From the NCBI GenBank assembly GCA_016745215.1, contig CP050890.1:248001-312000 (forward strand): a DNA stretch of 64,000 nucleotides. The letters are read 5' to 3'. Under the pieces are notes generated by a model, which saw only the letters and a program-made list of their open reading frames with translations, searched no databases and had not been told where the DNA came from. The translations under genes and the position numbers were made by a program. This stretch comes from Thiohalocapsa sp. PB-PSB1. GTDB taxonomy: Bacteria; Pseudomonadota; Gammaproteobacteria; Chromatiales; Chromatiaceae. Below, piece after piece: positions 1 to 9,311 of the stretch. The stretch's first letter is position 1. The number at the start of each line of letters is the position of its first letter.

Positions 1-137
1 CCGCTTAAGATCAGATAGACGTGGCGATCGTCCGCGCCCTTGACAATGATCGGCTCGCCGGCTTCGTAGTGACGTTGAGCGGCGATACCCAATTCGACTA
101 ATTCGGGGTTCGTTAATATGTCGTTGGCTGTAGACAT
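1..137 (-). CDS. Cyclic nucleotide-binding domain protein, N-terminal fragment
   Basis: Only the first 45 codons are in the window; the gene continues past base 1. The visible part ends in GADDRHVYLILSG, which resembles the start of a cNMP-binding (CRP/Popeye type) beta-roll: a GEPI turn followed by a D-x-x-x-Y-L-I-L-S-G strand. The ATG at 135-137 is preceded by a clear GGAGG site at 141-146, so the start is well supported. Whether the rest is a Crp-type regulator, a two-domain sensor or a stand-alone domain cannot be seen. Confidence 0.6.
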   Translation of the reverse strand, partial: MSTANDILTNPELVELGIAAQRHYEAGEPIIVKGADDRHVYLILS

Positions 138-508
138 TGTGCCTCCACGCTGATGGACTGCTCGCTTTTGTCCGATTGCATGATCGCACCAGACTCTGGC
201 CATGACCGTGCTCGTACCAGTTACAAGCATCGGTGATCGATCGATGGCAGCAGAGCCGAACCCTTGATCAGAGATAGATGCGTGTGGTAACTGCCAAACT
301 GAACTTTAGCTCAGACATTCACTTTGTACCAGCCCAGATGCCAGATGGCGACCGGTGCTAGGCGGCTTGGTTGCCTATATCCTGTTCTCCTACCGTTAAA
401 TAGTTCATGCTCAACGATAACGACGCAGCCCAGCAGCGCCTGGAACAGATCAAACAGCAGAGAAAGGCACATAAGCATGCACATGTGACCGCGTTCAAGC
501 GCATGCCA
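138..508. other. Intergenic, no gene seen
   Basis: I see no convincing coding sequence or RNA here apart from the upstream region of the cNMP-binding gene. A short plus-strand reading frame near 410-560 runs into the repeat at 509-728 and resembles no protein I know. Confidence 0.4.
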
Positions 509-728
509 GATCAAGTCGCGCTGGGCGGGTTGCACCCTGGGGTATCTTCAGTTCACTTGTCGAGATGACAGTGGCCTACAGCCTTTCTCCCGAGAAAGGC
601 GCGGCGCTCGCGTCCGCTCCGCTGGCATCATTTGCCGGGTCGCCCGCAAGCGGGCTCCTACGCTGACTGCTTCCTACGGCTGGTCAAGGTCCGCTTGCGG
701 GCGAGGCGCCTTTGGCCCCTCTGCGGTG
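509..728 (+). repeat. Dispersed repeat family R3, copy 1
   Basis: About 220 bases that reappear, inverted, at 36614-36855. Shared blocks include CTGGGCGGGTTGCACCCT, GGTATCTTCAGTTCA, GCGTCCGCTCCGCTGGCATC and CGCCCGCAAGCGGGCTCCTA. The last block is a REP-like palindrome (CCGCAAGCGG). No coding potential is shared between the copies and no terminal inverted repeat was found. Confidence 0.75.
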
Positions 729-844
729 AATCCTTACATTTTTTCAAGGTAGCGCCCATCGCCCAACCGCCCAGATCTGATTGTTGACTTGTTACTCGAT
801 ATCCCGGCCCGGGAGACTGTGCAAGTATTCGTTAGCATCGAGAT

Positions 845-880
845 CAGTATTCGGTATTGGTATCGGTATCGAAATCAGCG
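845..880. repeat. Short GGTATC-type hexamer run
   Basis: Degenerate hexamer-period sequence (GGTATT, GGTATC, GGTATC) like the longer arrays at 27231-27293 and 53128-53255. It may be an eroded remnant of the same element class. Confidence 0.35.
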
Positions 881-1060
881 TCTCGACTATAAGGCCCAGG
901 AAGGTCTGGGAGACTGCTGGTTAATCTCCGGTCATAGCTTCAGATCGAAATCAAGAAGCTGTCCCGGTCGTATGGACAACACAACCTGTTCTCGGCTCTT
1001 TTCCGTGTTTACCGGAGCAATTTTTTCGCCGCTGAAAGCACGCAAATACGCGGAGGGCGC

Positions 1061-1136
1061 GGCCTCGAAATACTGTAAATCAGGAAGAGGCATGTTATGC
1101 AAGCGACAGAATCCCTTCAAGCAGCGCGTCCGACAC
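1061..1136 (+). repeat. Dispersed repeat family R4, copy 1
   Basis: This 76-base block matches 36053-36128 almost base for base (GGAAGAGGCATGTTATGC, GACAGAATCCCTTCAAGCAG) and a more diverged copy at about 37180-37240. In copies 1 and 2 it directly abuts an R1 palindrome, while the 37-kb copy has none and reads through, so that copy may be the empty site. Confidence 0.7.
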
Positions 1137-1138
1137 AA

Positions 1139-1299
1139 AGGCGACTGCCGGAGAGAAACAGACCAACTGGCGCCGGATTCTCGTTCGCCTTCGCCAAGCG
1201 GTAACTCGCCCATAGTCGCTCTATGGGCGGGTTGCCGCAACGTCGATGCCGGACGAGCAGACAAGCCAGTTGGTCTATGTCTCGACAACAATCGCCTAA
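1139..1299. mobile_element. Palindromic MITE-like element R1, copy 1
   Basis: Starts AGGCGACTGCCGGAGAGAAA and ends with the imperfect inverted match reading out as ATCGCCTAA. Inside is a second inverted repeat, CTCGCCCATAG against CTATGGGCGGGT. The flanks (AGCGCGTCCGACA on the left, AGCACATCCGATA on the right) look like an imperfect duplication of about 13 bases. No open reading frame of its own is credible. Confidence 0.7.
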
Positions 1300-1388
1300 A
1301 CAGCACATCCGATAGCAATCACCTTATTCTGAGACCGCACCCCAGTGCAGCGGTGCGGATGCCCCGCTACCGTTTCTGCTGTTTGTCG

Positions 1389-1445
1389 TTGTCGTCATCG
1401 TGATCGCTCATCTTGGGCTATCGATGACGACCACGATGACGACAA
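1389..1445. terminator. Perfect 14-base inverted repeat downstream of rapA
   Basis: TTGTCGTCATCGTG (1389-1402) and CACGATGACGACAA (1432-1445) are exact complements around a 29-base loop, about 50 bases beyond the rapA stop. This could be a transcription end or an RNA-stability hairpin. There is no T tract, so an intrinsic terminator is not proven. Confidence 0.4.
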
Positions 1446-1495
1446 TGGCTGCAAACGCTCTCGCGACTTCCGCAGCAGAGCACGAGTCTTCTTGC

Positions 1496-4306
1496 TCAGG
1501 CATGCACCACCAACCGCAACGCATCGAGCCGCAAATGGATGCGGGTCAGCGCCTCGCGCAGGGCTGCCCGTTGTAGGTGTAATTGCTCGATCTCCTCGGC
1601 ACGGATGGCTGGGTTGACTCGCGCCAGGCTGGTCAATCGTTCGATTTCGGCATCGATCATATCCTCCATGCGCTTGATTGCCTGTCGTTGCAGGCGCCCT
1701 CGCCCTTTGACCGCCAGGGATTCGCCTGCCGCGAGCAGGCCGGCGATGGACTCGGCTTTGGCCTCGAGCAGGGCAGCTGCCAATTTGCGGTTGCCAGTGA
1801 GGCATTTGCCGGACAGGGCCTCGCTTAGGATATCCCTCGAGTGATCGCGACCGCGTTCGTCGAGTAACAACCGCAAGCCCAGCCTGGGCAGAAAACGCCC
1901 CACCGACAGTTCCGGTGGGGCGGGACATTCGGCCACATGCAGCATTTCCAACAGCAATGCACCTGCCTTGAAGCGCGGATCGCGGGTCAGCAGCACCGTC
2001 GTGGTGCCCAAATCGGAATTGGTCAGCAGATCCATCGCCGAGCGCGTCATCGGATGCTCCCAGGTCAGAAAGGTGCGATCCTCATGCGCTAGGGCATGCG
2101 GACGGTCGAAGCTCACGGTGAGGCCATCCTCCGGCAATCCGGGAAAATGCTCCTGGAGCATGTGGCGTCCCGGGTGCAGTACCGTGGAACCGCCAGGGCC
2201 GGGCTCATGTTCGACGCCAAACGCATCCCAAAAAGCGCAAAGATACTCGAACAGCGCCGGGTCGCGGTCCTGGCTGAGCAATGCATCCTCCAATGGCGAT
2301 GCAATGTCCGGGCGATGCGAGCTGAGTTCCAGCAACCGATCGCGGCCAGCCGCGAGTTCGGCGTTCAAGGCTTCGCGCAATCTCGCCGTCTCGGAGACGA
2401 GCGCTTCGGTCATGCCAGGATTGCAGAGTGCCTGCTGCAATTGCGTGGCCAGACGCTCGTAGACGGTGGCAGCTGACGGGCAGTTGGTTGTGAAGGCATC
2501 GAGCCCATCTGCATACCAGCGATACAGGGTCTCGGTGGCCGTGCCTTCAAGATAAGGCACATGGATTTCAACCGTGCGCGTCTGGCCGATGCGGTCGAGT
2601 CTGCCGATGCGCTGTTCCAACAACTCCGGGTCAAGCGGCAGATCAAACAGCACCAGATGATGTGTAAACTGGAAGTTTCTTCCCTCGCTGCCGATTTCCG
2701 AGCACAGCAGAATCTGAGTACCCTCTTCCGGATCGGCAAAAAAGGCTGCCGCACGGTCACGCTCGACAATCTCCATGCCCTCATGGAACACCGCGCAGCG
2801 AATGCCGACATTTTTTTGCAAGTGTTGGCGCAGGTCCAGCACGGTGTCGGCATGCGCGGCAATTAGCAGCACCTTGGCCGGTTTCAGCCCGCGTAGGGTC
2901 TCGATTAACCAGGACACGCGCGGATCGCGCTCGGTCCAGTCGTCACCATGGTCGCGTTGCGGATGCAATGGATCGGCGGCGTCGGCCAGTACATAGCCCT
3001 CTGGCACGGGCAATGGATAGGCCTGTACGCGGCGTTCCGGAAAACCGGAAATCGCGGCGCGTGTGTTGCGGAACAGGATGCGACCAGTGCCGTGACGATC
3101 CAGCAGTCGGGCAATGATGTCCTGCGGCAGCAGTTGCGATGTGTCGCCGAGGAAGGCATCCAGATGCTCCTGCTGCGCGGCTTGCAACGGTTTGCCATCC
3201 ATCAGCCGTGCTGCAATCTCCGCCACTTGCGCATAGTGGGGCTCTTCGTTTAGAAAGGCCTCGTAGTCGGCGAAGCGCCGCGGGTCGAGCAGACGCAGCC
3301 GGCCAAAGTGCCCGGCACGTCCAAACTGCTCCGGCGTCGCGGTCAATAGCAACACCGCCGGTGTCTGCTGCGCTAGGGCATCGACCAGATCGTACTCGAG
3401 TCCGCTGTCGTCGGGCGTCCAGCGCAAATGATGTGCCTCGTCAACGATCAGCAGATCCCAATCGGCGGAGAGCGCGGCAGCGGCATGCGCAGGCGCTTCC
3501 ATCAGCGTTTTCATGCTGCATAATACGCGCTGGGTGGAATCGAATGGATTGCCTTCGGCGTCACTCGCTTTTGCAGCGGCGAGGCGCTCGCTGTCGAACA
3601 GCGCAAACGATAGGTTGAATCGTCGCAGCAGTTCCACCAACCATTGATGCAATAAGGTTTCCGGTACCAGCACCAATACACGCCGAACCCGGCCCTCGAG
3701 CAGCAGCCGATGCAGGATCAGCCCGGCCTCGATGGTCTTGCCGAGCCCCACCTCATCGGCCAGCAGCACCCGTGGTGCCCAGCGCCCGGCGACTTCGGAG
3801 GCAATATACAGTTGGTGCGGAATCGGGCTGATACGCGCACCCGCAAGGCCGCGCACCTCCGACACCGACCACTCGCCCTGCTGCTGCCAAGTACGCGCGC
3901 GCAGCCGGAACCAGATATCCTTATCCAAGCGCCCAGCAAGCAATTTCTGTTGTGGGCGATTCAGGTGCAAATGTGGATCGAGGGAGATTTCGGGTAGCTT
4001 GAACTCGGCGCCATGAATGTCCCGTACATGGTAGGTGATCAGGCCGCCCTTCTCATCCAGTGCGGTAATCTCCAATTCGGCACCTTGCATGTCGCGAATC
4101 CGATCGCCGACACCGAACACCGCTCGCCACAATGGCGCGTTGTGTCGGGCATAGGCGCGTTCCTCGCCAGTGGCCGGAAACAGCAACCGAGCCAACCGCT
4201 CGTCCACTTCGGCAACCAAGCCTAAACCGAGTTCGCTTTGCGTCTCCGACATCCAGCGTTGGCCGGGGGTGAAAGTCTGGATCGCCGTTTCCCTGGACTC
4301 TTGCAA
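1496..4306 (-). CDS. rapA: RNA polymerase-associated protein RapA (SNF2-type ATPase)
   Basis: Swi2/Snf2 ATPase that binds core RNA polymerase and helps recycle it after transcription. The N-terminus FTPGQRW...SETQSELGLG matches the RapA Tudor-like start. Walker A is DEVGLGKT at about residues 184-191 and the DEAH box is at about 289. The C-terminal helicase half keeps SEIGSEGRNFQ and QRIGRLDRIGQT, and a RapA C-terminal domain follows. About 936 residues against roughly 970 in E. coli. No ATG precedes FTPGQRW, so initiation must be non-ATG: TTG at 4306, or TTG at 4330 overlapping the upstream stop as TTGA. The first ATG (4252) would cut the conserved N-terminus. It lies 20 bases or less behind the MRJP-like gene, so co-transcription is likely. 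Confidence 0.93.
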   Translation of the reverse strand: MQESRETAIQTFTPGQRWMSETQSELGLGLVAEVDERLARLLFPATGEERAYARHNAPLWRAVFGVGDRIRDMQGAELEITALDEKGGLITYHVRDIHGAEFKLPEISLDPHLHLNRPQQKLLAGRLDKDIWFRLRARTWQQQGEWSVSEVRGLAGARISPIPHQLYIASEVAGRWAPRVLLADEVGLGKTIEAGLILHRLLLEGRVRRVLVLVPETLLHQWLVELLRRFNLSFALFDSERLAAAKASDAEGNPFDSTQRVLCSMKTLMEAPAHAAAALSADWDLLIVDEAHHLRWTPDDSGLEYDLVDALAQQTPAVLLLTATPEQFGRAGHFGRLRLLDPRRFADYEAFLNEEPHYAQVAEIAARLMDGKPLQAAQQEHLDAFLGDTSQLLPQDIIARLLDRHGTGRILFRNTRAAISGFPERRVQAYPLPVPEGYVLADAADPLHPQRDHGDDWTERDPRVSWLIETLRGLKPAKVLLIAAHADTVLDLRQHLQKNVGIRCAVFHEGMEIVERDRAAAFFADPEEGTQILLCSEIGSEGRNFQFTHHLVLFDLPLDPELLEQRIGRLDRIGQTRTVEIHVPYLEGTATETLYRWYADGLDAFTTNCPSAATVYERLATQLQQALCNPGMTEALVSETARLREALNAELAAGRDRLLELSSHRPDIASPLEDALLSQDRDPALFEYLCAFWDAFGVEHEPGPGGSTVLHPGRHMLQEHFPGLPEDGLTVSFDRPHALAHEDRTFLTWEHPMTRSAMDLLTNSDLGTTTVLLTRDPRFKAGALLLEMLHVAECPAPPELSVGRFLPRLGLRLLLDERGRDHSRDILSEALSGKCLTGNRKLAAALLEAKAESIAGLLAAGESLAVKGRGRLQRQAIKRMEDMIDAEIERLTSLARVNPAIRAEEIEQLHLQRAALREALTRIHLRLDALRLVVHA

Positions 4307-4326
4307 TGATTTCTTGGATGGCTTTT

Positions 4327-5559
4327 TCAACGGCCTGGAATACCCTCTGTACCGGTGTAGACACGCAAAATACGATATGGCGGCCGGCTGCTGTCGACAC
4401 CACCATTCAAGGCTGGCGCAAGATGCAGCTGATTGACCGCAATGTAGAGCCAACCCGGTTCGCCGAAGCTCAACGCATCGGGCCACAGCAGGCGCTCATC
4501 CTGCACCAGTCTCTGTAGGCTGCCGTCGGTGCGCAATACGCTGATGGCGTTGTTACCCAGATCAGTGAAATAATGATTGCCGTCTCGATCCGTCGATGCG
4601 CCGTCTGAGACCGGCTTTGGTCCGACCTTGGCGATCGCCGCCGCGATGATTTCGTCGTTGGCGCCCTCGCGCAACAGCTTGCTGGGCAACTGATACCAGG
4701 TGGTCCCATTCATGGCGCCAAAATACAAGGTTTCTCCATCGGCAGACAATGTGATCGGGTTAACCGCGATGCGCGCTGGATTGAATTTGCCGGTCTCGTC
4801 TGGAGCACCAAGCACGCGCCCCTCCACCACCAGATCCACATCCTCCGCGGCAAGCGCCTCGGATGCGCTGAAACGACGCGCTTGGTTGTTGCTCAGGTCT
4901 ACTATCACTAGTGCCGGCTCTTCAGTGCCTCCAACGTCGGCTATGTAGATAAAGCCGCGCTCCTCGTCGACGGCTAAATCGTTGAGGAAGCTACCCACCG
5001 GACCGATTTCCGGCGAAAAATCATGGCGGAAAACAGCCTCGCCGGTGTCCAACGAGAAAGCCACCAGTTTCGGCGCTTGGGGCTCGGCACCAAGTCCGTT
5101 GTCGATTACCCATAGCCTGCCTTTGCGATCGATCTGAATGCCCAGGGGCGCATTCAGTACATCGGACCCAGAGCCGAAGGCGGCGTTCCAATCTGCATCT
5201 GGCCAGGGATGATAGCGATTGCGGCCGGTGATTTCGATCAATTGTGCGTCCGCCGGCCGGAATTGGTGCACAGTCGCAAAAACTCGCCCGTCACCGGTGA
5301 CTGACAAATTGCCCGGATTGATCGGCAATTCCGCAACGGTCTCGAGTGTGCCGACCGCCGGTGCCGGCACGCTTGCAGCAACAGTCGCTGCCTGCACAAG
5401 TGCCGAGAGCAGCACAACAGCAATGAGCGCAATGGGCAGAACTCTTGGCACTCGTGGCTGTTCACGGTCTGCCGTCAACGGCGCAGGCAGGCCGGCCATC
5501 ATGAAACTCAGCCGCCGGCCATTTGTCGATGTTAATGAAGTCATATTCAAATCTGTCAT
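4327..5559 (-). CDS. Major royal jelly/yellow-family beta-propeller protein, exported
   Basis: About 410 residues with a hydrophobic N-terminal segment (VLPIALIAVVLLSALV), then a six-bladed propeller-type sequence of the MRJP/yellow family. Typical pieces are LNAPLGIQIDRKGRLWVIDNG, split here as APLGIQ and LWVIDNG, then FLNDLAVDEERGFIYIAD and GVDSSRPPYRILRV at the end. Bacterial members are often annotated as L-dopachrome tautomerase-related or gluconolactonase-like, but the substrate is unknown. I chose ATG 5559; ATGs at 5544 and 5502 remain possible, the last giving the most compact signal peptide. The stop overlaps a possible TTG start of rapA. The pairing with rapA looks positional rather than functional. 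Confidence 0.8.
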   Translation of the reverse strand: MTDLNMTSLTSTNGRRLSFMMAGLPAPLTADREQPRVPRVLPIALIAVVLLSALVQAATVAASVPAPAVGTLETVAELPINPGNLSVTGDGRVFATVHQFRPADAQLIEITGRNRYHPWPDADWNAAFGSGSDVLNAPLGIQIDRKGRLWVIDNGLGAEPQAPKLVAFSLDTGEAVFRHDFSPEIGPVGSFLNDLAVDEERGFIYIADVGGTEEPALVIVDLSNNQARRFSASEALAAEDVDLVVEGRVLGAPDETGKFNPARIAVNPITLSADGETLYFGAMNGTTWYQLPSKLLREGANDEIIAAAIAKVGPKPVSDGASTDRDGNHYFTDLGNNAISVLRTDGSLQRLVQDERLLWPDALSFGEPGWLYIAVNQLHLAPALNGGVDSSRPPYRILRVYTGTEGIPGR

Positions 5560-5915
5560 TTCCCAGGTCGATTTAGATTGCACTCGCCGCCTCCGTGCTC
5601 TTGCGTTATCGTCTTTGCCCTGGTGGACCAAGCTGCACTGGTCGAGACGCGCAACTCGGCGTGCCTGCGCAATGCATGTTGACGGCAGCGATAGGTCGGA
5701 CGATGGTGTGGATCGGTTTCTCGGTTCGCTTAAGCCATTATGAATCTGTTGGCAGCATGGATGCCGCTGGGTCTAGGGGTTGCGCTGCATGGTATCAGCG
5801 CAAGCAAAAGGCTTCACCAAAGACCTTCGCTTGACCATCGACAACGCGAATCAGCCGTGCACGTGTTTGAATGCGGCTTTGGCCTGTAAACGCATCCCAA
5901 TCCGAGGCGCAAGAC
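5560..5915. other. Divergent intergenic region, MRJP gene / SOUL gene
   Basis: About 356 bases separating two divergently transcribed genes; it must hold promoters for both. I did not find a clear -35/-10 pair, an operator-like palindrome or a further gene. Confidence 0.35.
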
Positions 5916-6560
5916 TTGAAACGCAGAACCCTGATTGTCATCGCAGCGCTGATCCCGCTAGTGTTGTTCGCAATTGCTGTCATGTCTTTAGAAGAACCCG
6001 AATACCGCGTACTGAAAACCACTGACGATTTTGAGCTGCGCGAATATCAGCCGTTTCTGGTAGCGGAAACCGTAGTCAACGGCCGCTTCGACCAAGTGGG
6101 TGATCGCGCCTTCCGTATCCTGGTGGATTATATCCAGGGCGGTAATCAAGGTGGTCGTAATCTGCCAATGACGGCCCCTGTCAATCAACAGCCGAAAATC
6201 GCAGACCTCTCTGTACTAGACGCACCTGGCAACACTTCATACCAAGCCGCCGAACGGGATTCCGACGCCTGGCTGTTCCAGTTTGTGATGCCAAAGGAGT
6301 ATAGCCTGCCCATGCTCCCACAACCCATTGACGAGCGCGTCACATTGCGCCAAATGCCGGCGCGACTGATAGCCGCGCGCCGCTACAGCGGCGGCTGGGG
6401 AGAGTCGAAGTACCGCGCCAACGAACAAGCCTTGCTTGATGCATTGCAACGGGAGCGGCTGATAACGGTCGGCACGCCGATCTTTGCGCGGTACAATGCC
6501 CCATTTGTGCCGGGGTTTATGCGGCGCAATGAAATCCTGGTAGAAGTGCAACGACCTTAA
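5916..6560 (+). CDS. SOUL/HBP-type heme-binding family protein, membrane-anchored
   Basis: About 214 residues. The N-terminus KRRTLIVIAALIPLVLFAI is a membrane anchor or signal, followed by EEPEYRVLKTTDDFELREYQ, the typical SOUL opening (x-Y-x-V-L-x-x-x-D-x-F-E-L-R-x-Y). The family signature continues with IPMTAPV-like LPMTAPV and ends EILVEV. SOUL proteins bind heme or tetrapyrroles weakly; the physiological role in bacteria is unsettled. Start: a TTG at 5916 is preceded by GAGG eight bases upstream, and the protein then begins K-R-R directly before the anchor. The ATG at 5871 would add 15 unlikely residues. Confidence 0.85.
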   Translation: MKRRTLIVIAALIPLVLFAIAVMSLEEPEYRVLKTTDDFELREYQPFLVAETVVNGRFDQVGDRAFRILVDYIQGGNQGGRNLPMTAPVNQQPKIADLSVLDAPGNTSYQAAERDSDAWLFQFVMPKEYSLPMLPQPIDERVTLRQMPARLIAARRYSGGWGESKYRANEQALLDALQRERLITVGTPIFARYNAPFVPGFMRRNEILVEVQRP

Positions 6561-6736
6561 GCGATTAGCACAACGCGGCAGGTCGGACACCAAATTACCA
6601 TCGCCATGCCAAGCGTCGCGATAATCGAATCGTCCAGTTCAAACATCCGCCGGTCGCTTGGTCACCGCAGACCAGATCGGCAAGGCATCACTTCATGCCA
6701 CCACGAATACCGATACCAAGAGAGTTTTTTGCCGCC

Positions 6737-7726
6737 ATGTCCAACGCCGATTGCTATGCCAGCCCCATTGTCAGCCCAATCCAGGATATCGTCGATTTAC
6801 AATCAAAGTCTTTGCAACAATACAAACAGATCGAACTTCCATCCGCCTTGGATGCCCCGCGCGACACCTTCTCGACCATACACCTAAAGGACATCAGCTA
6901 CTATGCCGATGGCCCTGAAGGCAGCCGGCCAATGCTGCTGCTGCACAGCATCAACGCGGCCCCCAGCGCCTATGAGATGAAACCGCTGTTCGAGCATTAC
7001 CGCCAAACCCGACGTGTCTATGCTCCGGACCTGCCGGGATTCGGCTTCTCCGACCGCAGCAGCCGCAAATACTCCCCGGAGTTGTATGCCAATGCAATCG
7101 CCGCTTTTTTGACCAACATCGTCAAAGAACCCGCTGATGTCATTGCCTTCTCGCTGAGCTGCGAATTTGCCGCGCGCGCCGCATTAGTCTCCGCGGAGCG
7201 CTTTAATACCCTGACACTGCTTTCGCCCACCGGCTTCGGCAACCGCAAGCTGCCGTCGCATAACACCTCTCGCCGACTGCACCGCATATTTACCTTGCCG
7301 GGACTCAGTGAAGGGCTATACCGATTGCTGACTAAGCGCGCGGGGGTTCGTTACTTCATGCGCAAGAGCTACGTCGGCGAACCGCCGCAAGAGCTGATCG
7401 ATTATGCCTATGCCACCTCCCATCAACCCGGAGCGCGGCACGCACCCTATTACTTTCTGTCCGGCCAATTGTTTACCGCCAATGCGGTCGACGTTATCTA
7501 CTCCAAGCTGAGACTCCCGGTGCTGGTGCTCTACGACCGCGATGCCAACGTCAGTTTCGAACGCTTGCCGGAGATGCTGAACCAATACCAAAACTGGCAA
7601 GCGGTACGCATCGAACCAACCTTGGGCATACCGCAATGGGAGAGGCCGACACTGAGCATACAGGCCATCGACAATTTTCTGCTGCAGGCGCAAGCCCAGG
7701 AATCCAATCCAAGCGCTGGCAATTGA
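6737..7726 (+). CDS. Alpha/beta-hydrolase fold protein with atypical active site
   Basis: About 329 residues with an alpha/beta-hydrolase core: oxyanion strand MLLLHSINAAPSAYE, APDLPGFGFSD, a nucleophile elbow reading AFSLSCEFAAR (S-x-S-x-x in place of G-x-S-x-G) and a late-strand Asp in LVLYDRDANVS. At the place of the usual catalytic histidine (G-H-x-P-x-W-E-R-P) the sequence is LGIPQWERP, so the histidine is not visible. Substrate unknown. It precedes menF by 180 bases on the same strand, and MenH is an alpha/beta hydrolase, but the similarity is not close enough to call it MenH. ATG 6737 is chosen; 6695 is possible. Confidence 0.75.
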   Translation: MSNADCYASPIVSPIQDIVDLQSKSLQQYKQIELPSALDAPRDTFSTIHLKDISYYADGPEGSRPMLLLHSINAAPSAYEMKPLFEHYRQTRRVYAPDLPGFGFSDRSSRKYSPELYANAIAAFLTNIVKEPADVIAFSLSCEFAARAALVSAERFNTLTLLSPTGFGNRKLPSHNTSRRLHRIFTLPGLSEGLYRLLTKRAGVRYFMRKSYVGEPPQELIDYAYATSHQPGARHAPYYFLSGQLFTANAVDVIYSKLRLPVLVLYDRDANVSFERLPEMLNQYQNWQAVRIEPTLGIPQWERPTLSIQAIDNFLLQAQAQESNPSAGN

Positions 7727-7906
7727 CCCAACAGTTCCGCCGATGCTAGCCGCTAACGCTATGCACGTTAACGGACGCTGGTAGATTTTGCCTTGGACCG
7801 TTTCCAAACTATTCACCCAAGCGATTACCTCAAGCTATTGATGAGTGACCTTGCTCCCGTGCTGAACGATCCAGTCCACCCAGGCCAGAATCCAATTCGT
7901 TGACGC

Positions 7907-9304
7907 ATGCTGGCCCCAACCCAGATTTTGCAGCATCTACAAGCACGCCTGGCCATTGCGCTGAACCAACTGTGCTTGAACCATGCTGGGCATGATCAAC
8001 GCAAGCTGCTGTCATTACTGCTGCGGCTGCCTCGGACACCAACCGGAGCACCGCAACTGGAAGGTCGGCAATTTCAGTTTCAACGCGAACAGGGCCGCAT
8101 CATACAGGCCGGTTATGGCTGTGCGATGGAATGGGAAACCGAGGGTTCCGGACGCCTCGACCAGCTGGCAGATATTGCCACCGATCTGCGTCAGCGTTGG
8201 CAGCGGATAGATCCTGACGCGACCCGATTCGACGCCTTTGCGATGCTCGGCTTCGCCGCGGGCGCCGATCCGGCACCGCACATCGAAGACCACTTGCCCA
8301 ACGCCATCCTGTGGGTGCCTGAGATCGGGCTGCGGGTGAACGACAGCGGTGCGGTACTGATACTCTCGGCCAGGCTGCCGAACACGCGTGAAAATCTGGA
8401 AATTTCCTGGAATGCAGCGCTGGAGCGGCTGGTACCGCATCTCTATGGTCCCATCGTCAGCCCAATGATGCCAGCAGTATTGCAACGCGATTTCGCTGAG
8501 CCGGACTTCGGTGGCTGGTCGGCACTGATCAGCGAAGCTCTGAGCGAAATCGGCGCTGGGCGCCTGGAGAAAGTCGTGCTGTCACGCCGACTCGATGTGG
8601 CTGGGCCACGCTGCTTCGACATCGGGCGGCTGATCGGCGCCCTAGGCTGCCTGTTCCCGTCCTGCCAGATCATTAATTTGCGCCGAAGCGGCAAGAGCTT
8701 TGTTGCCGCAACGCCGGAGCGATTGCTGAGCTACCAGGGGAAGAGACTAACGGTGGATGCCATCGCCGGCACCACGACACGTGCCGAGAGCGCGGAGCGC
8801 GACGCTGCACTTGGCGACGCGCTGCGCAACAGCGACAAGAATCTGCGCGAACATCGTTGCGTCGTTGAAGCCATTCGCACAGCACTGTCGGACTATTGCG
8901 ACGACATTGCGGTGCCACCTTTGCCAAGCGTCATGCAATTGACCAATGCACAACACCTGTGGAGCCCCATCGAGGCGATACCCCGGGCCAGTGCCGATTT
9001 CTTCTGCCTCGCCGAATGCTTGCATCCGACTCCGGCCACCAACGGCCAGCCGCGGGATCTGGCACGCGAATGGCTGCGCATCAGCGAGCCCTTCGAGCGG
9101 GGCTGGTACACTGGCGCGGCCGGCATTGTCGAACCGGATCTCACCGGCGAACTTTGGGTGCTGTTACGCTGCGCCCGAGTCTGCGCCGAACGCGCCGAAT
9201 TGTACGCTGGCGCCGGCATCGTAGCCGGCTCGAACGCGCTATCGGAATGGGACGAGACCGAGGCAAAACTCCAGGGTATGTTAACCGCACTGCAATACGC
9301 CTGA
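7907..9304 (+). CDS. menF: Isochorismate synthase
   Basis: Converts chorismate to isochorismate, the first committed step of classical menaquinone synthesis. The 465 residues end in a chorismate-binding domain: EKVVLSRRLDV with the general-base lysine, FVAATPERLL, AIAGTTTRAESAERD, NLREHRCVVEAI and GWYTGAAGIV. The less conserved N-terminal third is typical of MenF/EntC/PchA enzymes. MenF is preferred over EntC because menD follows 7 bases after its stop with no siderophore genes nearby. The remaining men genes are not in this window. Confidence 0.92.
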   Translation: MLAPTQILQHLQARLAIALNQLCLNHAGHDQRKLLSLLLRLPRTPTGAPQLEGRQFQFQREQGRIIQAGYGCAMEWETEGSGRLDQLADIATDLRQRWQRIDPDATRFDAFAMLGFAAGADPAPHIEDHLPNAILWVPEIGLRVNDSGAVLILSARLPNTRENLEISWNAALERLVPHLYGPIVSPMMPAVLQRDFAEPDFGGWSALISEALSEIGAGRLEKVVLSRRLDVAGPRCFDIGRLIGALGCLFPSCQIINLRRSGKSFVAATPERLLSYQGKRLTVDAIAGTTTRAESAERDAALGDALRNSDKNLREHRCVVEAIRTALSDYCDDIAVPPLPSVMQLTNAQHLWSPIEAIPRASADFFCLAECLHPTPATNGQPRDLAREWLRISEPFERGWYTGAAGIVEPDLTGELWVLLRCARVCAERAELYAGAGIVAGSNALSEWDETEAKLQGMLTALQYA

Positions 9305-9311
9305 ATCAAGC

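Noticed and set aside
789..1403. 204-residue frame through the repeat region
   Set aside because: It runs through hexamer, R4 and R1 repeats, has no family match I recognise, and the R1 copy inside it is an intergenic palindrome elsewhere.
7727..7906. menH identity for the alpha/beta hydrolase before menF
   Set aside because: A 180-base gap, an atypical active site and absence of the MenH signature make the name unsafe.
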